From positions 1 through 38,406 of the forward strand of contig JANYJA010000111.1 in NCBI GenBank assembly GCA_025358575.1: DNA of 38,406 nt, written 5' to 3'. This DNA comes from Terriglobia bacterium. GTDB taxonomy: Bacteria; Acidobacteriota; Terriglobia; Bryobacterales; Bryobacteraceae. Of the stretch, positions 8,650 to 17,081 are shown piece after piece; the first letter of the stretch is position 1; every line of letters begins with the position of its first letter. The translations under genes and the position numbers were made by a program. A model generated the notes under the pieces. It made no database searches and was not told the origin of the DNA. It saw only the letters and a program-made list of their open reading frames with translations.

Positions 8650-8677
8650 ATGACCGACGTCGCCATTCTGCTAGAAT
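8650..8677 (+). promoter_or_regulatory. Possible sigma-70-like promoter of the tRNA-Ser gene
   Basis: A -10-like TAGAAT (8672-8677) lies 16 bases after a weaker -35-like ATGACC (8650-8655). Transcription would begin near 8684, giving a leader of about 18 bases before the tRNA. The call rests on box similarity and position only. Confidence 0.35.
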
Positions 8678-8701
8678 TTAGTTGACCCGAAGCACGAAAA
8701 C

Positions 8702-8791
8702 GGTGAGGTGCGAGAGCGGTTGAATCGGGCGGTCTCGAAAACCGTTGAACCTTCACGGGTTCCGTGGGTTCGAATCCCACCCTCACCGCCA
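8702..8791 (+). tRNA. tRNA-Ser (anticodon CGA)
   Basis: A 90-base tRNA with a perfect seven-pair acceptor stem (GGTGAGG at 8702-8708 with CCTCACC at 8781-8787), G discriminator at 8788 and encoded CCA at 8789-8791. The anticodon loop CTCGAAA gives CGA, which reads UCG serine codons. The T arm has GGTTCGAATCC, and the long variable arm is typical of class II tRNAs such as serine. The D arm begins GAGAGCGGTTGAATCGG. It lies alone between the minus-strand fusion gene and the plus-strand NAD-binding protein gene. No phage-like genes or att repeats were seen next to it. Confidence 0.96.
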
Positions 8792-8942
8792 TACGGACTA
8801 GGGTTGCCGAAGTCGCGACCTTGCTCAAGTATGAGACTCTCTCCAAGCAACTCCCGGTCTTTGTGGACTCCTCGCGGCTAGATTGTGCGACGAGTCATTT
8901 GCGGATGGCGGTTTGGCGCAGATTATAAGATGGAATGAATCT

Positions 8943-9602
8943 ATGGATGTGATTATTTTCGGCGCGACCGGGATGGTTGGGCAGGGAGTGTTGCGCGAAT
9001 GCCTGCTCGATCCGGACGTGAATCGCGTGGTCACGATCGGGCGCAACGCGACGGGCCAACAAAACGGGAAACTTCGCGAGATCGTGCATCCAGATCTTTG
9101 GGATTACTCGGGAGTAGAGGGACAGCTTGCGGGTTTAGACGCATGCTTCTTTTGTTTGGGCGTCGGTTCGGCCGGGATGAGCGAGGAACGTTATCGCCAC
9201 GTCACGTACGACATCACGCTGGCCGCCGGTCAGACACTGGCCAGACTGAATCCGCGGATGACGTTTATTTTTATATCCGGCCAAGGCACGGACAGCACGG
9301 AAAAGGGGCGCATTATGTGGGCGCGCGTAAAGGGTGCAACTGAAAATGCCCTGCTGCTGCTGCCGTTTAAGGGCGCGTATATGTTCCGCCCAGGCGTGAT
9401 TCAGCCGTTAAATGGAATTCGCTCGAAGACGAAACTCTATCAGACGTTCTACACGCTGCTCGGCCCGCTGCTTCCCGTGTTACGGTCGCTCTTGCCGAAC
9501 TTGGTAACGACCACGGAACAACTTGGAAAAGCCATGCTGACGGTCGCCAAGCACGGCTGGCCCAAACGGGTGCTCGAGACCCGCGACATCAACGAAGTTT
9601 GA
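8943..9602 (+). CDS. NAD(P)-binding Rossmann-fold protein (atypical SDR / epimerase-like)
   Basis: The N-terminus MDVIIFGATGMVGQGVLREC is a dinucleotide-binding GATGxVG motif typical of atypical short-chain dehydrogenases (NAD-dependent epimerase, NmrA or HTATIP2-like). The 219-residue length, the FISGQGTDST stretch and the later MFRPGVIQPLNGI segment match that group of small predicted oxidoreductases. No clear YxxxK pair is seen, so catalysis is uncertain. I chose ATG 8943 because it sits directly before the Rossmann motif; an upstream in-frame start at 8883 would add 20 residues that do not resemble the family. It stands just downstream of the tRNA gene. Substrate is unknown. Confidence 0.82.
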   Translation: MDVIIFGATGMVGQGVLRECLLDPDVNRVVTIGRNATGQQNGKLREIVHPDLWDYSGVEGQLAGLDACFFCLGVGSAGMSEERYRHVTYDITLAAGQTLARLNPRMTFIFISGQGTDSTEKGRIMWARVKGATENALLLLPFKGAYMFRPGVIQPLNGIRSKTKLYQTFYTLLGPLLPVLRSLLPNLVTTTEQLGKAMLTVAKHGWPKRVLETRDINEV

Positions 9603-10078
9603 AATGCAGGGGTTTCCGACATCGGTACACCGTGGCGCGGCGGAGTCGTTCTACTGATAAATTCCTGCGCGCGGCGTGTGGGCTCAATCGCCGACCTGCA
9701 GTCTCGATGGCTGCCCTACTATGGCGAAGAGTTGCGGCGGAACGGCTCCACATGGTGCGGGAATCGTGCCAATTGAATCTTGAACGAGTCCGTCATGCCG
9801 CTGCCCGAGGGCTGCAATTCTACGCGTCTGACCGGCTCTATTGTGCATTCCAGGAATTTTTTCAGGCTCTGTTTATTGCACGTCGAGTCTATCCCATCGC
9901 TTATAACAAATGGATCCAAGAGCAAGTCTCCGGTTGGCTCGGTTTGCCGGAGTTGTATGAGGAATTGTCGCCTGTTCTCGCACTTCGACAGTTGAAGGAC
10001 CACGAATTGAACCAGCGAGCCAAGCAACTGCGCGAATTGCTGGAACGATGGACTTTACGCTTGGCCAATCGCGGGTAG
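9603..10078 (+). pseudogene. Probable frameshifted remnant of a nucleotidyltransferase-like (DUF4037-type) gene
   Basis: No single intact frame looks coding throughout. In the frame of base 9681 one reads GSIADLQSRWLPYYGEELRR, after GTPWRGGVVLLI, then a stop. From about 9755 a different frame (that of base 9599, an open frame to 10078) reads a plausible helical protein: CQLNLERVRHAAARG, then FQEFFQALFIARRVYP, AYNKWIQEQV and a Leu-rich end. This order (I-x-DLQ segment, then a helical bundle with R-x-YP-x-x-KW) resembles the C-terminal half of DUF4037-type nucleotidyltransferase-like proteins as I remember them. The switch of frame near 9735-9765 and the absence of a nucleotidyltransferase core suggest decay. 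The 9599-10078 frame could still be a functional short ORF. Confidence 0.35.
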
Positions 10079-10342
10079 CCGTTCCTCGTCGGGGGCTGGA
10101 ACGTAACCGTTCTGTACCAGAATCTCGCGGACATGCTCAAGCCTCTCGGGCAGCACATAGAAAAATGCGCCGATGCGGTCGTTTTTGAAAATCACACCGC
10201 CCCGGTAGGTGTCAGCCTCAACGCCGTAATCGACGCCAGACTCAGTAAGCAGCTTCTCTAAAGCCAGCGCGTCATTTAACCGGCGACCGACATAAAGGAG
10301 CCGGGCATCGCGCCCTTCGAAAAATTGGGATTCCTGCTTCAT
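10055..10342 (-). CDS. Small conserved-looking protein, possibly DUF2007-like
   Basis: I place the start at ATG 10342, giving 95 residues beginning MKQESQFFEGRDARLLYVG. A longer in-frame start at 10504 would run across the dprA start and adds Arg/His-rich sequence that does not look coding. The body alternates short strands and helices (ARLLYVGRRLNDALALEKLL, VDYGVEAD, AFFYVLPERLEHVREILVQNGY). This is reminiscent of the DUF2007 / GlnB-like small proteins that have been called putative signal-transducing proteins, but the match is only by pattern. It is divergent from dprA with 45 bases between the starts. Its end overlaps the decayed nucleotidyltransferase frame by 24 bases. Function unknown. 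Confidence 0.6.
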   Translation of the reverse strand: MKQESQFFEGRDARLLYVGRRLNDALALEKLLTESGVDYGVEADTYRGGVIFKNDRIGAFFYVLPERLEHVREILVQNGYVPAPDEERLPAIGQA

Positions 10343-10387
10343 ACGGCGTTTTGGAGAATTCGGGCATAAACCCGCACCTTTAATGGT

Positions 10388-11566
10388 ATGCCCTCTACTA
10401 CCGTGAGTCGCGAAGAGGAGTTGCACTGGCTGGCGCTGCGGATGACGCCGGGGCTCGGCACGCGCAAAGCAGGGCTGCTGGTGGAAAGGTTCCGTTCGCC
10501 CCAAGCCATTTTCCGCGCATCGCGCACTGAGTTGGAGGGCGCGGGCATTAGTGGAGCGGTGGCTCAGAGTATAGCCAGCGGGTGCGCTTTCGACGAAGCC
10601 GTGGAACAGCAGCAGAAGATCCTCGATTGCGGGGTCGAGCTGATCCCAATTGGAGACGCGCGGTACCCGCGACTGCTGCGAGAAGTGTTCGACCCTCCCG
10701 TCGTGCTGTTTGTGCGCGGGCAGACCGATCTGCTACAAACAGTGATGTTTGCGGTTGTGGGGACGCGCCGCCCGACGCCCTACGGCGCGGCGGTTGCGGA
10801 GAAGTTCTCGGCGGATTTGACACGCGCGGGGCTCACCATTGTGAGTGGAATGGCGCGCGGGATCGATACGATGGCCCACAAAGGCGCACTGGGGGCGGAA
10901 GGCAAAACAATCGCTGTCCTGGGGTGCGGAGTAGACGTGGTGTACCCATCCGAGAATCGCAAAATTGCGGCGGACCTGGCGGTAAAAGGGCTGCTTATCT
11001 CGGAATTTCCCATGGGATCGACGGCATTTCCGCAGAATTTCCCGATCCGCAATCGCATCATCAGTGGAATGAGCACGGGATTGTTGGTGGTGGAAGGCGC
11101 CCAATATAGCGGTTCGGCGATCACGGCGAAGCTGGCACTCGACCAGGGCCGTGAGCTATTTGCGGTGCCGGGAAACGTCACTTCAAAGATGAGCTGGGGG
11201 CCAAATCTGCTCATTAAGCAAGGCGCGAAATTAGTGCAGGATTGGAATGATGTCATTGTGGAACTGCCGCCCGAGGTTCGCCGTAAGTTAATAGATGATG
11301 GCCGGAATCGCATTTTGAATCAAGGACTTACGCTACCCGCTGCGACTTCTGACGCATTCCAGACATCTCTATCAATTGGCCCCGAAGGAGAAATTAGTCG
11401 TAAGGTATTGGAGAGGTTGCGGGTGGATGCCGCAAAACACCTCGACGCTTTGTTGGAAGAGATGGACACTTGTTCCGCCTCGGAATTGATAGCGGCGCTG
11501 TTTGAGCTGGAGATGCTGGGGTTGGTAAAGCAGCTACCGGGCAAGAATTTTGTTAGAGTGTGGTAA
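10388..11566 (+). CDS. dprA: DNA processing protein DprA (Smf)
   Basis: DprA binds incoming single-stranded DNA in natural transformation and loads RecA onto it. The 392-residue protein has a SAM/HhH-like N-terminus (LALRMTPGLGTRKAGLLVERF) and an extended Rossmann core with GTRRPTPYG (125-133), SGMARGID (153-160), AVLGCG, YPSEN, the NRIISG motif (222-227) and EGAQYSGSA. A winged-helix DprA C-terminal domain follows from about residue 330. Length and domain order are normal. Start ATG 10388 gives the usual N-terminus. topA follows 49 bases downstream in the same direction, a common bacterial arrangement, so the pair is probably co-transcribed. Confidence 0.95.
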   Translation: MPSTTVSREEELHWLALRMTPGLGTRKAGLLVERFRSPQAIFRASRTELEGAGISGAVAQSIASGCAFDEAVEQQQKILDCGVELIPIGDARYPRLLREVFDPPVVLFVRGQTDLLQTVMFAVVGTRRPTPYGAAVAEKFSADLTRAGLTIVSGMARGIDTMAHKGALGAEGKTIAVLGCGVDVVYPSENRKIAADLAVKGLLISEFPMGSTAFPQNFPIRNRIISGMSTGLLVVEGAQYSGSAITAKLALDQGRELFAVPGNVTSKMSWGPNLLIKQGAKLVQDWNDVIVELPPEVRRKLIDDGRNRILNQGLTLPAATSDAFQTSLSIGPEGEISRKVLERLRVDAAKHLDALLEEMDTCSASELIAALFELEMLGLVKQLPGKNFVRVW

Positions 11567-11615
11567 CTTCGGGCGGAAGCGTGTTCGAAGGTGAAGTCAG
11601 GAAGCAAAGTCGAAT

Positions 11616-14075
11616 ATGGCAAAGTCTCTGGTAATCGTAGAATCGCCGGCAAAAGCTAAGACGATCAACAAATATTTGGGCAGCAACTTTATTGTGAAGG
11701 CGTCGCTGGGTCATATTAAAGACCTGCCGAAGAAAGACCTCGCGGTAGACGTCGAGAACGGCTTCAAGCCGCATTACGTGGTGATCGAGGGCAAGAAAAA
11801 GCTCATCAGTGAGTTGAAGGCGGCGGCGAAAAAAGTAGACAACATCTACCTGGCGGCCGATCCCGATCGCGAAGGCGAGGCAATCTGCGCCCATTTACAA
11901 GAAGAGCTGGATGGCTCGGTGAATGGGGTTCGGCCAGCTAAAGCGCCGAAGATTTTCCGGGTGATGTTCAATGAAATCACTAAGAACGCGATTCAGAAAG
12001 CGTTTGAGACGCCGCTCACAGTAAACGTACACCTGGTGGAAGCGCAGCAGGCGCGGCGAGTGCTCGACCGGTTAGTGGGCTACAAGATTTCGCCGCTTCT
12101 TTGGGATAAGGTTCGGCGTGGCCTCTCGGCAGGACGCGTACAGACGGTTGCAGTGCGCGTGATCGTCGAACGCGAGCGGGAAATTAAGGCCTTTCAGAAG
12201 CAAGAATACTGGACGGTGGATGTCGATCTGAACGCGAAGAAGGCACCGCTGTTGACGGCGCGGCTCTTCAAGCAGAATGACGCCACGCCGGTGATCTCGA
12301 CCCAGGAAACGTCCGATGGACTGGTGGCGGATCTGGGGGACGTGGAGTACAAAGTTCGCTCGGTCGGAACGAAGGAGAAGCGCCGGAATCCGGTAGCACC
12401 CTTTATTACGTCCACGCTGCAGCAGGATTCATCGCGCAAACTGCGGTTCAGCGTGAAGCGCACCATGATTCTGGCGCAGCGCCTGTATGAGGGCGTCGAA
12501 CTCGGCAAGGAAGGCTCGGTCGGGCTTATCACTTATATGCGTACGGATTCCACCCGCGTGTCGAATGACGCCGTGGAAGAATTGCGGGCGTTCATCGGGG
12601 AGAAGTACGGCCCTCAATATCTGCCGAAGGACCCGAACGTTTATAAGACCAAGAAGGCGGCGCAGGATGCGCACGAAGCAATTCGCCCGACGTCCGCAAT
12701 GCGGACGCCCGACGACATGGCGAAGCATCTCGCGGAGGATGAGCTGAAGCTTTACCGGCTGATCTGGATGCGCTTTGTGGCATCGCAGATGATGCCCGCG
12801 GTTTTCGATCAGACGACGATTGACGTGGAGACGAAAGGCGCGTCGGGGACGGATTATCTGTTCCGGGCAACGGGTTCGGTTCCGAAGTTCGACGGATTCC
12901 TGGCGGTCTACGAAGAAGGCAAAGACCAGCGCGATGAAGACGATGAGGAGTTGAAGCACCGGCTGCCGCTGGTTACCGAGGGCGAAGTATTGCGCTTCAA
13001 GGCTCTGCGTCCGGAGCAGCACTTCACCGAGCCGCCGCCGCGCTACAACGAAGCCACGCTGGTAAAAAAGCTGGAAGCGGACGGGGTGGGGAGGCCTTCG
13101 ACATACGCGTCGATCCTGTCAACCATTCAGGAACGCGAGTATGTCACCAAAGAGGGCGGCCGGTTCACTCCGACGGAACTGGGCATGGTGGTGTGCGACC
13201 TACTGCTGGAGAGTTTCAGCGACATCTTTGAAGTGAAGTACACGGCGCGGATGGAAGAAGAGCTTGACGAGATCGAAGAGGGCAAGCTCGACTGGCGCAC
13301 GGCGATGTCGGAGTTCTACGAGCGGTTCACGAAGGATCTGGACCATGCCGCCGAGCACATGACCGACATCAAGCGGATGGAGCGCCCGACGGACGAAATC
13401 TGCGTGAAGTGCGGCAAGCCGCTGGTCATTAAGTGGGGCAAGCACGGGAGCTTTATCGCATGCACCGGGTATCCCGAGTGCACGTATACGCGCGAGTTGA
13501 CGGTAGACTTGCCCGATATAGAAGGAGCCGACCTTAGCGAGCAGGGTGAAGAAGAATACTGCGAAAACTGCGGACGCCCGATGGTGCTGAAAAAGGGCCG
13601 GTTCGGGACGTTTTATGCCTGCACCGGATATCCGGATTGCAAGACCACGAAGCAGATCGGCGGCACGCAGAAGAAGGCCGACGTAAAGCTGGATGAGAAG
13701 TGCCCGAACTGCGGCAACAACATGGTGCAGAAGTTCGGGCGATTCGGCGAGTTTACCGCCTGCAGTAATTATCCGACCTGCAAGTATGTCAAGCAGAAAA
13801 CAATTGGCGTGAAATGTCCAGACTGTTCCGAAGGCGAAGTGATTGAGCGTCGGTCGAAGAAGGGCAAGACCTTTTACGGATGCAACCGGTATCCGGATTG
13901 CAGTTTCGTGGCTTGGGGAAAGCCGGTTCCGGAGAAGTGCCCGGCGTGCGGCAGCCCGTACATGATTGAGAAGTTTTTGAAGGCGGGGCCGGTGCTGCAG
14001 TGCCCCAACGCGGAGTGCAAGTTCAAGAAGGAAGTGGAGCCGGAACCGGCGGCGGTTGAGCTGCTCGCGACATAG
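11616..14075 (+). CDS. topA: DNA topoisomerase I (type IA)
   Basis: Topoisomerase I relaxes negative supercoils by cutting one strand through a 5' phosphotyrosine. The 819-residue protein has an N-terminal TOPRIM domain (LVIVESPAKAKTI, with acidic ADPDREGE at residues 81-88). The catalytic Y307 lies in GLITYMRTDSTRVS, and SAGRVQTVAVRVI is the expected domain II/III motif. The C-terminal third has five successive four-cysteine zinc-ribbon modules, each of the form C-x2-C or C-x2-CS followed by CxxYPxC or similar, at about residues 595-800. E. coli has three of the zinc type. It starts 49 bases after dprA, with AGGAAG upstream of the ATG. Its last 53 bases overlap the 3' end of pqqE on the other strand. 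Confidence 0.97.
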   Translation: MAKSLVIVESPAKAKTINKYLGSNFIVKASLGHIKDLPKKDLAVDVENGFKPHYVVIEGKKKLISELKAAAKKVDNIYLAADPDREGEAICAHLQEELDGSVNGVRPAKAPKIFRVMFNEITKNAIQKAFETPLTVNVHLVEAQQARRVLDRLVGYKISPLLWDKVRRGLSAGRVQTVAVRVIVEREREIKAFQKQEYWTVDVDLNAKKAPLLTARLFKQNDATPVISTQETSDGLVADLGDVEYKVRSVGTKEKRRNPVAPFITSTLQQDSSRKLRFSVKRTMILAQRLYEGVELGKEGSVGLITYMRTDSTRVSNDAVEELRAFIGEKYGPQYLPKDPNVYKTKKAAQDAHEAIRPTSAMRTPDDMAKHLAEDELKLYRLIWMRFVASQMMPAVFDQTTIDVETKGASGTDYLFRATGSVPKFDGFLAVYEEGKDQRDEDDEELKHRLPLVTEGEVLRFKALRPEQHFTEPPPRYNEATLVKKLEADGVGRPSTYASILSTIQEREYVTKEGGRFTPTELGMVVCDLLLESFSDIFEVKYTARMEEELDEIEEGKLDWRTAMSEFYERFTKDLDHAAEHMTDIKRMERPTDEICVKCGKPLVIKWGKHGSFIACTGYPECTYTRELTVDLPDIEGADLSEQGEEEYCENCGRPMVLKKGRFGTFYACTGYPDCKTTKQIGGTQKKADVKLDEKCPNCGNNMVQKFGRFGEFTACSNYPTCKYVKQKTIGVKCPDCSEGEVIERRSKKGKTFYGCNRYPDCSFVAWGKPVPEKCPACGSPYMIEKFLKAGPVLQCPNAECKFKKEVEPEPAAVELLAT

Positions 14076-15162
14076 GCGGGTCGATGCGGTATACCCATCC
14101 CGATTGACTCGCGCCTTCGCGCCCTGCGTTCACGCGCTGCACCACCTCTTCAACAATGCCATGCGCCGGGGCGAGCGTGCAGACTGGGTCCGTGGCTTTG
14201 TCGTCGCCCGTTAGCAAGAACGCCTGACAGCGGCAGCCCCCGAAATCCCGCTCGCGGCGTTCGCAGCTGCGGCACGGTTCCGGCATCCAGTCTTCACCGC
14301 GGAATCGGGCAAAAGCCGGCGATTCCTCCCAGATCCAGCGGAGTGATTGTTCGCGGACGTTTGCGAATTGAATTCCAGGAATTACACCCGCGGCATGGCA
14401 CGGCAGGACCCGTCCAGCGGGGTCAATCAGCATCAACTGCCGCCCCCACCCGTTCATGCATGGTTTTGGATATTTCGCATAATAATCGGGCAAAACGAAT
14501 TCAATCCGCAGGCGGCCTTTGAGACGCTCTTGCGCAGCTTCGAGAGTCTGAACGCAACGGCGCAGTTGATCGCGCGTGGGCAGCAGCGCGTCCCGATTGC
14601 GAAGCGCCCAGCCATAGTACTGCACATTTGCGATTTCCAGACGCTGTGCCCCGCTCCGTTCCGCGAACCCAATCATCTCGTCCAGGCGGGCGAGATTGCG
14701 GCGGTGCACCACGATGTTGATGGTGAACCCGATGCGTCGTTTACGAATGATCTCGGCCAGACGCACCTTGAGCGCGTGCGCGCGGGTTCCGGCGAACTCA
14801 TTTGCTTCGGATTCTTCCACGTCCTGAAAGCTCAGCTGAATGTGATCGAGGCCAGCCGCGATGAGAGCGTCGAGACGCGCTTCATCCAAACCCACACCTG
14901 AGGTAATTAAATTTAAGTAAAGGTCCGCTTTTCGTCCGGCGCTTACGAGATCCAAAATATCAGCCCGCGCCATCGGTTCGCCTCCGGTGAGATGCAGTTG
15001 CAGGACACCCATTGCCGCTGCCTGGTTGAAGATCGAAATCCAGTCGCTGGTCGCCAACTCGCCGGAACGATGCTGCATTTCGAGCGGATTCGAGCAATAC
15101 ACGCAATGCAGCGGGCAGCGATGGGTCACTTCCGCGATCAAGGCTTGGGGCGTGTATTTCAT
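14023..15162 (-). CDS. pqqE: PqqA peptide cyclase, radical SAM/SPASM enzyme
   Basis: PqqE makes the Glu-Tyr carbon-carbon bond in PqqA, the first step of pyrroloquinoline quinone synthesis, with PqqD as peptide chaperone. The 379-residue protein has the radical SAM cluster motif C16-x3-C20-x2-C23 (THRCPLHCVYCSNPL), followed by HLTGGEP (57-63). The SPASM domain supplies C235, C255, C297, C300, C310, C312 and C328 for auxiliary Fe-S clusters, in the order expected for PqqE (EPCRSC then GGCRCQAF). ATG 15162 overlaps the pqqD stop by four bases. It is the last gene of the operon. Its tail, rich in Pro and Ala after residue 355, overlaps topA by 53 bases. Confidence 0.97.
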   Translation of the reverse strand: MKYTPQALIAEVTHRCPLHCVYCSNPLEMQHRSGELATSDWISIFNQAAAMGVLQLHLTGGEPMARADILDLVSAGRKADLYLNLITSGVGLDEARLDALIAAGLDHIQLSFQDVEESEANEFAGTRAHALKVRLAEIIRKRRIGFTINIVVHRRNLARLDEMIGFAERSGAQRLEIANVQYYGWALRNRDALLPTRDQLRRCVQTLEAAQERLKGRLRIEFVLPDYYAKYPKPCMNGWGRQLMLIDPAGRVLPCHAAGVIPGIQFANVREQSLRWIWEESPAFARFRGEDWMPEPCRSCERRERDFGGCRCQAFLLTGDDKATDPVCTLAPAHGIVEEVVQRVNAGREGASQSGWVYRIDPPMSRAAQPPPVPAPLPS

Positions 15163-15440
15163 GCGTCCTCGACGACACCCCGGTCGCGCAGGCGCATAAG
15201 AATGCCGATTACGTCGCTCTCAATCCTCGCGGCGTTTTCGGAAGGAAAGAGACGGGACAATTCATCGACAATGGTCCCGACCGTGCGCTGCCCGTCACAG
15301 AGTTCGAGAATCACGCGCGCCGGACCTTTCATCTTTAACGCGCCTTCAGGCACGAGCAGCATGTCTTTCTGACTTTCCGAACTCCCCAGCCGGCAACCAG
15401 GACCGAGGCGCGGCACTGTTGCGGACACAATCTGGTTCAC
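15159..15440 (-). CDS. pqqD: PqqA-binding peptide chaperone PqqD
   Basis: PqqD is a small RiPP recognition element that binds the PqqA precursor peptide and delivers it to PqqE. This 93-residue protein has the family layout: a beta-strand start (PRLGPGCRL), the conserved LLVPEGALKMKGPARVILEL stretch, then CDGQRTVGTIVDELSRLFP and a helical end with LRDRGVVED. The start is GTG 15440, which overlaps the pqqC stop as GTGA; its own stop overlaps the pqqE start as ATGA. Translation is therefore likely coupled from pqqC through pqqE. The size matches stand-alone PqqD rather than a PqqCD fusion. Confidence 0.95.
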   Translation of the reverse strand: MNQIVSATVPRLGPGCRLGSSESQKDMLLVPEGALKMKGPARVILELCDGQRTVGTIVDELSRLFPSENAARIESDVIGILMRLRDRGVVEDA

Positions 15441-16147
15441 GGTAAGAGGGCTCCAGGCGGCGGCCAGCCAGGTTCCACATAGGCGAAGTAAATGGCGTCA
15501 AGTTGCGCCCACAAGATGTCGCACTTCGCGCGCAAAGCGGCAACGGCGAGGTCTTGTTCGGCCGAAGTCCGGGCGTGTTCGGTCACCCACGCCAGCGCGA
15601 ACTGCGCGTCTTCGGGAGCTTGCGTCAAACGGGCGTTGAAATAAGTCAAACCACCGGACAGCCATGGATAATGCAGCTTCAGCCGGTCCACGCGCAGAGA
15701 GATGAGGTCGCGAGAAAACATCTCGGTGAGCGAGGATGCAACGGCCTCGAGAAAACTGTGCTTCGAAACTAGTTCGAGGTACGCGTTGACGGCGTACCGG
15801 ACTCCGGGGAGCACTTCAGCGCCCGAAACCACGCGAGCGCGTTCGAGTCCAGTGGCCTCCGCAAGCTGAATCCATTTTTCGATGCCCCCTGGGTGCACGC
15901 CGTCGCCGTCGTGGTCCACAATCCGCTTTCTCCATGCGACACGAAAGGCGGGGTCTTCGCTCCGGGAAAGGATCACGGCGTCTTTGATGGGAATAATGCT
16001 CTGGTAGAAGTACCGATTCAGCGCCCAGGCCTGAAGCTGAGCACGCGTCAGTTTTCCTTCATGCATCAGAAGATGGAAGCGGTGGCGGTGATGATAGCGC
16101 TCCGGGCCGACGCCGCGTAAACGCTGTTCCAGGTCCGTGGGCGTCAC
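15437..16147 (-). CDS. pqqC: Pyrroloquinoline-quinone synthase PqqC
   Basis: PqqC is the cofactor-less oxidase that closes the last ring and oxidises AHQQ to PQQ. The 236-residue all-helical protein carries the expected active-site segments: an early HHRHRFHLLMHEG, WALNRYFYQSIIPIKDA, RIVDHDGD, SKHSFLEAVASSLTEMFS and, near the end, AKCDILWAQLDAIYFAYV. These provide the His, Arg, Tyr and Lys residues known from the Klebsiella enzyme. The start is GTG 16147, overlapping the pqqB stop (GTGA). The 3' end overlaps the pqqD start. The protein has normal length and no fused PqqD. Confidence 0.96.
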   Translation of the reverse strand: MTPTDLEQRLRGVGPERYHHRHRFHLLMHEGKLTRAQLQAWALNRYFYQSIIPIKDAVILSRSEDPAFRVAWRKRIVDHDGDGVHPGGIEKWIQLAEATGLERARVVSGAEVLPGVRYAVNAYLELVSKHSFLEAVASSLTEMFSRDLISLRVDRLKLHYPWLSGGLTYFNARLTQAPEDAQFALAWVTEHARTSAEQDLAVAALRAKCDILWAQLDAIYFAYVEPGWPPPGALLP

Positions 16148-17052
16148 AGGTCGATCTCCATTCCATCGTACGCAACTTCCCAGCCGGAATCGCGGACAGT
16201 TCGATATTCCGGGCTTTCTTCGTCCAGCATTGGATTTGTATTGTTGATATGGATAAAGATCTTCCTGGCGCGGGTGAGCGTCGCCAAGCGTTCCAGGCTG
16301 CCGCCCGCACCCGAAATAGGAATGTGGCCGATCTGCAGCGCCGTGCGGCCAAGTCCCGGAATATGCATGGGCTCGCCATTGCTCCAGAACGTGCCGTCAA
16401 AAAGCAAAACATCGCAGGATTCTAGGCGCTCAATCAAAGCCTCTGGAACACTTCCGCAGCCGGGCAGAAACGCCAGTTTCCCGCCACCCGATTCCGGTGA
16501 TAGAAGCAGTCCGATATTGGACTCTTCGGGATCGAATGCAGCCGCGCGCGTCTTGCTCACGTAACCGGGAAATGAATCGACCAGCGGCACGGCTTCCACG
16601 CGGGTGCCGCCGGTTGTGAACGCACGGTCGATGGGAATGTCATGCCAGTGCACTTGGCCCGCGAAGCGCTTCAAGACTCCGAACAGGCTGTTGTCTTCGG
16701 TAAGAATCCGGCGAATCGCGGTTGTGGCATGAATCTGAAAGGAATGAAATTCACGCAGCAAGAGCAGGCCAAGGATCTGGTCCACTTCGGCGGAAGTTAC
16801 GATGACGCCAGCGATTGGAGAGCGGCGCCCATTGCTCGGCCAGAGTTCCGGTGAGGCCTCAATCTGCAACCGCAGATCTGGCGACGCATTGACTAGTGCC
16901 CAGTTGTCTAAATCGCAACTGAAAACAAGCTGGGTTTGAGTGCGCGCGGTGCCGGAGAAATGACCTTTCCGAATGCTGAAACAATTGGGGCAGGAACAGT
17001 TCCACTGGGGAAAGCCACCTCCGGCGGCACTACCCAGGATTTTTACCCGCAT
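16144..17052 (-). CDS. pqqB: PqqB, metallo-beta-lactamase-fold hydroxylase of PQQ synthesis
   Basis: PqqB has been described as an iron-dependent hydroxylase acting on the Glu-Tyr intermediate. The 302-residue protein has the family start KILGSAAGGGFPQWNC with C19, C21 and C24 (structural zinc site) and the family end FIHINNTNPMLDEESPE plus EVAYDGMEI. One position is odd: in characterised PqqB the segment after the third strand reads T-x4-DH-x2-GLL, but here it is TSAEVDQILGLL with Q92 where His is usual. This may alter the metal site, or it may be a lineage variant. ATG 17052 has no strong Shine-Dalgarno. pqqA lies 86 bases upstream, and the gene runs into pqqC with a four-base overlap. Confidence 0.95.
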   Translation of the reverse strand: MRVKILGSAAGGGFPQWNCSCPNCFSIRKGHFSGTARTQTQLVFSCDLDNWALVNASPDLRLQIEASPELWPSNGRRSPIAGVIVTSAEVDQILGLLLLREFHSFQIHATTAIRRILTEDNSLFGVLKRFAGQVHWHDIPIDRAFTTGGTRVEAVPLVDSFPGYVSKTRAAAFDPEESNIGLLLSPESGGGKLAFLPGCGSVPEALIERLESCDVLLFDGTFWSNGEPMHIPGLGRTALQIGHIPISGAGGSLERLATLTRARKIFIHINNTNPMLDEESPEYRTVRDSGWEVAYDGMEIDL

Positions 17053-17081
17053 GCGAGGGAAAGGGGTGAAATCAGATCAAG

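Noticed and set aside
8702-8791. tRNA-Ser as an integration site for a mobile element
   Set aside because: No integrase, phage gene or repeated tRNA 3' end was seen on either side.
8535-8846. Minus-strand open frame with the segment VGFEPTEPVKVQRFSRPPD
   Set aside because: This is the antisense translation of the tRNA-Ser gene, a well-known false protein in databases.
12429-13022. Long open frame antisense to topA (197 codons)
   Set aside because: It is Arg/His/Leu-rich shadow sequence of a strongly conserved gene in GC-rich DNA, without a plausible start signal.
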